A DNA stretch of 64,000 nt from Siderastrea radians (Eukaryota > Cnidaria > Anthozoa > Scleractinia > Rhizangiidae). Positions within the stretch are counted from its first letter, which is position 1; each line of letters opens with the position of its first letter. The translations under genes were made by a program, and so were the position numbers. Shown piece after piece: positions 55,101 through 64,000 of this stretch. The notes under the pieces were generated by a model, which saw nothing but the letters and a program-made list of their open reading frames with translations, made no database searches and had not been told where the DNA came from. The stretch spans positions 33,017,536 through 33,081,535 of the forward strand of contig OZ024897.1 in assembly GCA_964017195.1 (NCBI GenBank), in the 5' to 3' direction.

Positions 55101-56434
55101 TTGAACTGTTGGTTTCATGAATCTGAATGTTCAAACATGGCATGAATGATCATTAATTAAAGTACCGGTATTAAAAAGTTTAATAGCCCATAACACAAAC
55201 CTTTTTCAGTCAAAAACTTTCATTAATTTTTTCAGTACAAGACTCTTTTTTTCTTATTATCATTACTGACTGGGATTTGACTCAACAGACCTGTTTGTCT
55301 AAGCTGGAATTCAAAAGCAAATCAATCTAAGGGTTCAGTGCAAGTTTCATTCTTGATTATTTAATGTACATGTGTCTATCACTGACCAAAATTTGTTTCA
55401 ACAGACCTGTTTGTCAAAGGTGCCTATTGGTCAAAACCAAATCATTAACATACCATTTAACTATTAATAATAGTTAATTTGACTGTGTAATTTAACAGAT
55501 CTTTATTCATATGCTCCTTAAAAATAGAATGATACTTTATTTTATGGTAGTGTTTCACCAGGTGTAAACATTGTGTTTTTGTTTTATAGCTGCTGAAGAT
55601 TGAACGTATTTCAGCATCTGGAGTGAAACAGTCCTGTATCAGTGATGTGTGTTTTGCATCACTTGTTGCTTTGCCTGAGTCTGATTCAAGTCTTCCCAAA
55701 CTCTCCTTTCCTAAGGAAAGCCCAAGAAAAAAAGAAAAGGTTTGACTGTACAATTTAATTATATTCGCACACATATTTAATTTCACAGAGTTGATGGACC
55801 CGTACAATTGCTTGGAAAATGATATATTAATTATTGCTCTTTGAGAAAGTGTAGCCTTAATTTTCACATGAATTCTTCCTGCATTGCACAAAATAATGTT
55901 GTGAAAATAAGTGACATTAAGGTATTAAATAAACAATGTATTAAAAGAGAGGGGTGTACAGTGGACGTTGAACTGCATTGGCTACCTGTCAGATACAAAA
56001 TTCAGTTTAAAATTTTACTTTTAACCTTTAGGGCAGTACATGGAATGGCCCCACATTTTATTAGTAATTTAATCAATGTAAGGCAGTCTGTAAGTTATTC
56101 TTTGCGTTCATGTGCTAGTACTCGTTTTAGTTTTTCCCAAGGGTAAAATGCTTAGCACCTTTGGTGATAGAACTTTTAGTATGGCTGTGCCCAAACTTTG
56201 GAATGCGCTTCCGGCAGAGTTACACAGCATCTCTTTTTTAAGTGCTTTTAAATCTTCCCTTAAGACACACCTTTTTAAATTAGCTTTTGATATTTAGGGT
56301 TTTTTTTATGATTCATTATATTTATTGTATCTATTAAGTTATTTATAGGTTCTAGTATTTAACATAGTTATTTCTTTATGTATTGTACTGCGCTTTTGAT
56401 CATTTTATGTAAAAAGTGCATTAGAAGTAAATAA

Positions 56435-56469
<35 letters not shown>

Positions 56470-59400
56470 GTGTTTAAACCTGTGCTTCCTAAAGCTTGAA
56501 GACAAACAAAATGACAAACTGTGACTTGTTTTGATATCAAATCTTGGAACACTCTCCTGCTTTTGAATCCTTAACTTCTCCAATGTGGTGAGAATATTTG
56601 AAAGGTTTTGAATTGATAACCACTTTTTGAAACATCTTTTTGTGAATGAGTTATCAAATGAGTGCTTTTGTTGCTTTTGTCAACAAATTGTTTATTACTT
56701 TTGGAAAAGTTTGAGATACCAATCATTGTCAATGAGAAATAAGCAAAAAGACACATCAAGGATTCAAAAGCATTCATTCGGCCATTCGTTCAAAGCTGTA
56801 TGAGACACGCATTTAGGACTTTTTGAGAAACACAATTTCTGTTTTCAGCAGTTTTTCCTGTTTAGCATTGTGTCAACAACAGCATTGATCATTGGTTAAC
56901 GACATTTTTCATTTTAAATGGTATTAAATTAAATTTTTTTTTTTTTGCTGTCAGGCTATTCACGTTTACCCTCCAAACAATATCCTGGTTAGTCGTGGGC
57001 AGGCCAGAACACTATTAGCAAAACTGAGAGCTCTACAAGAAGCAAGTGGTATGGATCCTAAATGTTTGAAGTCTTTAGACTACTTTTGTATTAACTTATT
57101 TAATATTTAGTTTGCTACAAGTGTTGAACTCAAAGAGATTACTCCTTGGAATTTTTAGTGGGGATGACCCTGACCCTATTTCTGGTCAGCATAATTTCTC
57201 AATACCCATTTTCAGACCTCAGCTCTAAAACCCATGTCCATTTTCAGACCTGTCGTGCATTTCTCGAAAGCCCCAATACTATTTGGGCCAATTCCGGGCA
57301 CAATAATTCACACTGTATCCCATAATGATAGAGGTTTCTGAGCACAAAACTTTGCTTTTAGGTTGGACATTTATCTTAAATACATGTTAAAATGACAGCT
57401 TCGTAGATTAAGTGGTTCATATTTTTACAAATAGCTTTTTGGGACCAAAAAGTTTACGGGACCTTCGAGAAATGTGCAACTGGTCAGTAAGACATACTGA
57501 TTTTCAGACATTCAGACCAAAATGTTCAAAACCATTCCCATTTTCAGACCAAGACAGCTAAGAAACCATACCCCTTGGGAGACATGTACCAGTGTAGCTT
57601 AAATAAGGGGCCCTCTCCCCCAGGAGTTCGCAATGGGATTTGAACCCATGACCTTCTGCACACCCTGTTGCTCTGGTCAGTTAGCTTGTTTGGTGATGTG
57701 TCCAGTTTTGATCAGTATGGCTCATGAACGTTAATTTTTCGATTATAATGACTTTCAAATATCCTGGACTATTTTCACAAGTCCCAGCAAGTCTGGATAA
57801 TGGAGGTTCCCACAGCAGTTTATTTTTTATTTCTATTGCCGTAAATGAATGTTTAAACTCAGGGTGTTGTTCTACAGAATGCTTACACATGTCTCAGCCT
57901 CTGCCTATGGCCTTCTGTTACGTACCATCTCAACAACAGATCCAACAACACTTCAACAAGAAGACAAAGACAAAGAAACAATCAAGCACAGTGGTTACTT
58001 CACCTGTGGACCGAAAGATTTTGTTCTTTGGTTCTCAACGTACATGTGGGGAGGGTCAGGTTTTTGATGCAGGCAAGAGTGGTCCCGAGAGCATGTGGGG
58101 TCATATGCAGCAGGACAAGTTATGGCAAACTGTGCTGGAGTATTACTATGGCCTGTGCAATGTGTCCCAAGAGAAAAGGAGTCAAGCAATGAATGTTTAC
58201 ATCAGAAGAAGAGTAAAGCACAAGAATGAAAAGAGGGAGAGTCAAAAGTGTTTCTCTTATGCCGAAATTGCGCATAAGCTTGGTATTCTTAGTGTAAAGA
58301 CGCATATGGAGGTCTCAAAACGAGAATCTGAGAACTCAGAAGAACTCAAAAGGAATGATTCAGATGGAGCATTATGTACAACATCTACAGAATCTACCAG
58401 TCACTGTAGTAGTACAACAGGTTGTAATTCAACTGAAGAGCCAAGTTCTAATGACTTTCCTGTTAACGTTTCATGCGGTACACTCACAAGTTCTTCAAAT
58501 GATTCAATAAAAACAGATTCTGATCAAACTCACAAAGCAAAACTGACAATTAAAACTGGTAAATGTCAATCATTAGAAAACTCTTTGCAGAAATCTTCAG
58601 ATTCAGATGTACTTAGTCAAGGAAGTGTGTCTGATGAATGTAGAACTACATGCAGGACAACAGGATCAAATGGTGCAAAATATACTAATGTACTTATTGA
58701 CATGGAAAGAGAGGTTATGGAGCAATTATGCATGTCGCCATCAGGCAGTTGGAGTATTAATGATGACATTGTTCTTGTGCACTTTTTGTGTGACATTTGT
58801 GAAAAATCTGACAACCGTGGGAGATCCAAGGTAAACAATGATATTAAATTTTGCAAACATTATTTTAAAATCAAATAGAAGTGTTATATCAAAACTCATG
58901 TTGAAGTGAAGCAGTTGAATTAGAGCTGATGTGCTGGTAAATTGTTAGTAAAGATTTGTTGCTTGTCAACTTCTTAAACTGAGTCACCAAATGGTGCGAC
59001 AAAGTTGTGAAAAACAAGTGGCAAGTCTGAACTACACTAAAAACTTAGCAACTGAAAATAAAGCTATCCCAGAATTAACTTACTGCAGATGTATTTAGTT
59101 CTCCAGAGAGCAAAATCTTTATGACAAATTGTCCAGAAAAGTCTGAAAATTCTTTATGAAAAATATGAATCGGGATGCTATAAAGGTAATCTGAGTCTGT
59201 TATAATAGTTATTATATTAAATGATTGTCGCAAATCATGTAATCTTCATTTTAACCATAGTCATGTCACTATTCAGTAATCTTGAGTAGGGTACAGAATT
59301 CATGTTGCCATGGTCTGTGCTATTCACACAGTGACTAGAGACTGCTTTTGTGGGTACCTGGCCCCTGGCTAATGAATTAAAACTAAAAAAAAAATTAATA

Positions 59401-62400
59401 CAATTTCATTTGATTTGACAGGGTTGGTTCAATGCAGAATATGCTGTAACAGAGCTGTTATCCAAGGCAAGCATTTTGACCCACCCACGTTTGTCCTGTT
59501 ACTCTGTAGAGAGCTTAGCTTACCGATCTATTGCCTTGTGCAGGATTGCTCAAATTCTTGATTCATTACTTTACCTTGTGAGCGGTCCCTCAGTTTTGGC
59601 AGAGCAGAGTTTTTCTCCAAGCAGATATCAGCTCGAATCCTTCACAGAGTCTTCTTTCACCTCATCACGGCTGTATCTGGAGACTGGAGTCACTCAAAGC
59701 CCAATTCCCAAGAGAAAGGAAAAAGTTTTGGAGAGTGAAAGGAAGGGAATAGTTGAGGATGATTTTGCCAAAGAAGGAAACAACCACCTGATTGAAGCCA
59801 ATCTGAAGAGGTTAAAGCCTTCACCAGCTTCAATTGAAAAGTGTGAGGAACAACTCAAGGCTGTCAAGAGAAAGGTATACAATTCTGTTTTATTACCTTG
59901 ATTTAACACTTACGTGAAGAAACAAACCATACAGGGACTTAAGGGGGCTCCCTGAAAGCTATTTTTTCCCTTAAATTATTATCCCTTTTAGGTTTCATAC
60001 AATGCAAAAGTGCCATCACAGTTTTCTAGTGCCAGGATCCATAAAATCCTCCAATGCAGACATTCCTCGGGCTTTTCACACGCTGACGCACTTGTCATGC
60101 GTGACAAGCCCTAAGTACATCTGCTTTGGAGGCTAGGATCCATAACTATTTCAGAATTTTTTCTTGATTTTCAGAACTAGAGGGGTATTAATGACTTTTA
60201 ATGAAAATGAAGTTACTGTTATAGTAATTAACAATTAGATTATGAGCTCGAGATTTCTATTGCGTGATAGTTGATGAGGCCGAAGGCTGAATCAACTATC
60301 ACGCATAGAAATCGAGAGCGAATAATCTAATTGCTTTAGTATAACTCTACTAGACGTTCAAAACTTAACAGCAGACACTTCATGTTTTTATTGAAAAATG
60401 ATATAAATAGGTCACAATGCGCACGGAAAACACTCTACTCACTATCTACAACAGAATAGATAGTGAGTAGCGTAGCCAATCAGAGAACAGCATTAGTGAT
60501 AGAACGCTAGTAGATTTATTGGGTTCGACGATAGGAGAACGCAACCCTAATCCCAACCGGAGTGAAATCGAGATTTTCTCTGTAGTGGATGGACGGATGG
60601 ACGGACACCAATTTAGCCCCCCCGAAGATTTTTGCAGGGGCATAACGTCGGCCGGGAACTGGTGTACACTTTGACTCGCTTTCATGGAACCAAATGACCT
60701 CACTTTCGCATCCAAAGACGTTTTTGTTCAGTAATGTAGCACCTCTCAAAAGCTTGTATCTTTGTTGCGAAGAAGCTTGTTTCGAACGAGGGAAGTTCCA
60801 GGCTCGAAAAAGCAACCTTTCGCCCAAGGAGTTATTGTAAATCCTTGATCGAAGTCTTAGAGAAGTATGCACGACTCCTTGGTACATATGTCAACCGTTT
60901 AGTTGGCATTCTAACCTTCTCGCCTCAGTTCGATGAAGAACCACTCTGCATACAACATTCAAATTTATATTTCCATGAAAGAAACACGCTATTTAAATTT
61001 ACTTGATACTTAAATCATTTCTCTCTCGAACAATGCCTTGGCGAGTCACTCTCAAAGTTTTGTGTATTAAATGTCCATGCTGCCACTTTTAAATTTAGAA
61101 ATCGCGTTGTCGTGCTTATTTCGGAAATCGACGTTTATGCACGAAGCCGCGAGCTAAAAGAGGTTGAGAGGACCATTGCGCGAATATTTTTGGAGGTTAT
61201 CAAAGGTAAAGAGTTCAATGGTAGTTGTAACATTTCAGTTTAATTCTGTATTTACATGTGAAACTTTCGAGGAGTACATACAAGCGGTCATGTAACTAGA
61301 TTTACATGTATTTCGTATCTGACAATGTTCGATTTTCTATTGAAATATATCAACTGATAACAACCGAGGGTCAAGAAAGATCAGAAAGCTGAGCAGACTC
61401 TTTCTTTCCCTAATTTCGGTGTCGACAAGGGTTGCAGTCGAACGCACTCCACTAATCTGCGATTACTACTAGTACTAACAAATAGAAGGAGACCAAAACA
61501 ATCTGCTTACAACCCTAAGTGCTCTTTGATGGGGTTGGTCTATCTGCTAGTGTGTAAAAGATATTTCATCCCTTTTATTCCCTCTTATTTCTTTTATTGT
61601 TAAAAAAAAACATGGAAAAAAAAAACACCTAAGGAGATGTGGCTGAAGACAGCAATAAAGAATATGATTTTATCTGATAGGTAATGCAGATTTAAATAGA
61701 ATATACCTATTAATCTGAGTGTGTGGTTTTCTTTATTTCCAGATTTGTTTTATAGAAGAACAGAAACAGCTGGTTCATCACAGCAATAAAGAGCAGGAGT
61801 TATCCCCTCCTGAGTTAATGCTGGATATAGATGTCGCTGATGTGAAGCTCCAGCGAAGCGAAATGTTGGTGAAACAACAGAAGCAAGAGCATTACAAGAG
61901 TCACTTACTTGCCTTACTAAAGAAACTCAAAGAAGATGAGAGGATGCTATCAAAGTTACTCTTACATTACCAGTCATATGTAAGTTTTTGTTTGATCTTT
62001 TGTATGTTGAGAGTCTCTTAAAAGTTTAAGACTCCACTTGAGATAGATAGCTACATGTACATTGTTGATAATCTCTTATCCTGCCTTTGTTCACCACTTT
62101 TGAGCCCCCATCTTTTGAATTACATCCCCCCCCAGGGGGGGGGACTCTTGATTTCAAGCGACCGGGAAGTAGAAAATTGTGGAAAGTATTTTTTTCGGGT
62201 AGTTTGTAAGAATGACTACCAGATCTGGGGAAGTTAATAGCAACAGTGTGATAAATTATCAAACAAACACTACCATCCAAAACGTACTGTTGTTCTTCCT
62301 TATCGATATTTAATCCCTTCTGGGTTCTTGGGAGGCTCCAAAATTCAGTATGAATGGGTTTCATTTTTGTCCAGGGGATTTTTGGGTATTAATTTATGTC

Positions 62401-63889
62401 CCCATTTGGACCTCCCCATCACTTGAAATCCAGATTCCCCCCCCCCCCCTGGGGGTGACACACAAGGGAGATTACAGGGAGGGGCAGACATTCCAAAGAA
62501 GTGGTTGGACCGTGTGTAACAGAGTAACACATGTAACAGAGGAGAATTTAGTGGCAAAATCACCACTTACATGTACCTAAGAATGCCCTTCCAGCTCGCC
62601 TAGCACTTCAAAATTAATGTTGTTGGTAGTCACATGGCTTTTCAAGGAGACTTTCTTTCAAATCTTACAAAACACGTTCCTTCAACTTTCTTCCCTAAAA
62701 TACTTTGCACATGTATTGCCAAGGTGGTCAATAAACATAAGCACAGCCACTCAGTGTTATTTGTTTTTCTTACACTTTTATTTTACTAAATCTCCCACAG
62801 AAGGTGGAATCAACAACAGAAGTGTCAAAGCTTCCACAAACAGGCTCCTCCACTCAGGATAACACTCCCACACCGCAGCCAGCTGCGTCATCTCACAAAT
62901 GGAGTATGTGCCCCACAAGTAGCCAGGAGTATGACAGTAGCTCTGTGCGTTACAACCTCTCATCTCTGCTGCCGCAAATACGCTTTCTGCTGCCTCTGTG
63001 CAGTCAGCGGTGGCGCTTTGTACATGAGTTGTTGCACAGCACTGAGCTCTCAGCCCCTGATTACATGCCTGTCATTACAGTCGACAGACGATTGCCATTG
63101 GCGGAGCGTCATAGTGAATCACGGAGCAGTGTCTTCTTACAGGTCTACCATGAACTAAAAAGAGAGAAACTTCATTTTCGGTAAGTTCTCGTGCTTTCAT
63201 AGTCAGTTGTTACGCATTGATGATGAGTATTTCCATAATCATGTTGTTGAAGTATTTGCCAAACAATAAGCTCTTCACATTATGCTTCTCAGTCATTCAC
63301 CTACAGTGTTATGTTGCGTTTTATTATTGTAGGCTTTCAGGTGCATGGCAAAAACAGTCTGTAGAACTCTCCGAAACTGTCATAAATCATGTGTAACTGG
63401 TACCACAACACAAATAACAAAAGGAGTGTTTTTGGCTGAACCAGTAACCAATTAAACCCACGTTTATGGGGTGTCCTTTGTAAGTGTGAATCCTCTGTAA
63501 TAAGAGCCATGATGCAGAAAAAAGAACGCAATAAAATTGGCTACATGCCAGCTGGCTAGCCCCGTATACAGAAAGTTACTGTTGGTAAAGTCTTGAGAAC
63601 TGTGGAAAAGTGGTTTGCGGATAGGTTGATCTGTTTACTCAGGCAGATAGTCTTTTTGAGTGTGAATGCGTCTTTTTCAAAGGCTGGTTTTCATAGACAT
63701 GTCTTTCTTTTCAGCTGGAACAAGTGGAAGTATGATCAGTGGTGGGAAGTAAAATTTGTTGGGGAAGGCATCATTGATCAGGGCGGAGGTTTCCGTGACT
63801 CTTTGGCCGAGATAGCTGATGAATTGTGTCCCCTTGATGAACACATACCAGAGATTCTGTCATACTTCATCAAAACGCCTAATCATAAG
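52196..63889 (+). CDS. PCMTD-like isoaspartate methyltransferase domain fused to HECTD4-like HECT ubiquitin ligase (3' end outside window)
   Basis: Exons: 52196-52517, 54743-55080, 55590-55739, 56955-57048, 57878-58830, 59422-59874, 61743-61979, 62801-63180, 63715-63889; 1034 residues are in the window. Every junction phase agrees (1,0,0,1,0,0,0,2,0) and all introns are GT-AG. Residues about 37-165 and beyond form the methyltransferase domain: [19 protein letters not shown] (91-97, with the catalytic-type Ser91), and the SAM loop [10 protein letters not shown] (113-122), followed by GINHGIELH and YDRVYCGA, which resemble PCMTD1/2 more than PCMT1. Residues about 300-970 are a Ser-rich linker with charged helical stretches. 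From about 976 the N-lobe of a HECT domain begins: [28 protein letters not shown], closest in my memory to HECTD4. The catalytic Cys lies beyond the window. Likely role: ubiquitin ligase that may read isoaspartyl-damaged proteins; this is inferred. Confidence 0.8.
52841..54181. mobile_element. 1.3-kb element with TGGGCGAGTCCAGAAAA ends
   Basis: The left end TGGGCGAGTCCAGAAAATAT and CCATACCATACCACGGAC are inverted at 54130-54181. Poly-G tracts and 'GAAATCCGA(A/G)GGCATGGGGGGATA' occur in both subterminal regions. No recognisable protein. Intron 1 of the fusion gene. Confidence 0.7.
54268..54480. repeat. AGGATCCT palindrome cluster
   Basis: More than ten copies of the palindrome AGGATCCT, as AGGATCCTGT, AGGATCCTAC and similar, over about 210 bp in intron 1 of the fusion gene. 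Copies are irregularly spaced and not a simple tandem array. Confidence 0.8.
54487..54647. mobile_element. Tigger-type MITE, TA target duplication
   Basis: Ends CAGTTGACTCCC and inverted GGGAGTCAACTG with TA on both sides; TAACTCGAA/GAGTTATCG motifs inside. 161 bp, about 95 bp upstream of exon 2 of the fusion gene. Confidence 0.85.
55880..56468 (+). mobile_element. 5'-truncated non-LTR (CR1/L2-like) retrotransposon 3' end
   Basis: Encodes the C-terminal block of the LINE polyprotein: [28 protein letters not shown] and, after a frameshift near 56145, [15 protein letters not shown] and [10 protein letters not shown], ending 56297. A short 3' UTR follows and ends in (ATT)n at 56437-56468, as expected for CR1/L2-type insertions. 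Intron 3 of the fusion gene. Confidence 0.8.
57155..57622. mobile_element. 'ACCCATTTTCAGACC' MITE, same design as 24545-24968
   Basis: Repeated (A/T)ACCCATTTTCAGACC phrases at both ends and TAAATAAGGGGCCCTCTCCCCC at the right. The left terminus is decayed (GTGGGGATGACC). Intron 4 of the fusion gene. Confidence 0.5.
57622..57695 (-). repeat. tRNA-like fragment
   Basis: On the minus strand, GGTCATGGGTTCAAATCCCA is a good tRNA T-arm (B box), preceded by GACCAGAGCAACAGGGTG in the A-box position. No complete cloverleaf was built by eye; probably a tRNA pseudogene or SINE head. Confidence 0.45.
60237..60335. repeat. short fold-back repeat
   Basis: GATTTCTATTGCGTGATAG and TTGAT are inverted at CTATCACGCATAGAAATC, with a GAGGCCGAAGGC loop. 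About 95 bp hairpin in intron 6 of the fusion gene. It may be part of a larger decayed element reaching 60500. Confidence 0.7.
60336..61742. other. intronic, no gene seen
   Basis: Remainder of intron 6 of the fusion gene. It includes a short inverted pair around 60430-60470 (CTCACTATCTA / TAGATAGTGAG). No exon recognised. Confidence 0.4.
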
Positions 63890-64000
63890 GTACAGAGCAA
63901 CAAATTTCTGCCTGGTTTATATCTACAAACTCAATTGCAAAAAGTATTAATGCAAGTGATGTTCGTGCATAACGCAAATACGAAAACAAGTGAAGAAAAA

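Noticed and set aside
57724..57877. Extending the fusion-gene exon 5 leftwards to an ATG at 57724 as a separate gene start
   Set aside because: The acceptor at 57876-57877 continues exon 4 in the same frame and phase, so the upstream open stretch is intron.

Overview
The window is eukaryotic and almost certainly animal. It has intron-rich genes with GT-AG splice sites, metazoan gene families, and a dense load of transposons of the kinds common in anthozoan cnidarians (corals and sea anemones). The cnidarian assignment is an inference from the repeat types and protein flavour, not from a marker gene. All four host genes I can support lie on the + strand.

Left part (1 to about 3.7 kb): the last two coding exons of MECR, the mitochondrial enoyl reductase of type II fatty acid synthesis, then an unidentified candidate first exon and a fold-back repeat. 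From 4034 to 15999 lies an Ngaro-like tyrosine-recombinase (YR) retrotransposon with its split direct repeats (A1 ... B1 A2 B2) still readable. It is decayed, and it was later hit inside its reverse transcriptase gene by a second, younger YR element (8291-12481) with its own perfect-looking split repeats. An uninterrupted paralogue of the outer insertion site lies in reverse orientation at about 23.2-23.4 kb, so both outer ends can be fixed to the base. From 16.1 to 23.2 kb the window is a mosaic of DNA transposons: a Tigger/pogo-type MITE, a 4 kb element with about 80 bp inverted ends that carries a degenerate PIN/FEN-nuclease-like gene, and a 1.9 kb element built around a large palindrome.

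Middle part: a complete nine-exon gene (23595-35549) encodes an 808-residue single-pass membrane protein with a DUF885 domain, a predicted metallopeptidase. Its introns are packed with MITEs, several with 9-bp target duplications that suggest Mutator-type transposition. Between 36.6 and 41.2 kb there are only repeats, including a three-level nest (a hAT-like element containing a Penelope fragment containing a MITE). NCOA6 (41675-47710) follows: one giant exon plus a tiny last exon that keeps the family's basic C-terminal tail.

Right part: from 52196 to beyond the window end is one gene whose exons join in phase. It couples a PCMTD-like protein-isoaspartate methyltransferase domain to a HECTD4-like HECT ubiquitin ligase domain. 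I regard this methyltransferase-HECT fusion as the most interesting host feature, because vertebrate PCMTD proteins reach ubiquitin ligation by a different route (a SOCS box and Cullin 5). The four genes have no evident shared pathway, and the neighbourhood looks like ordinary animal gene order.
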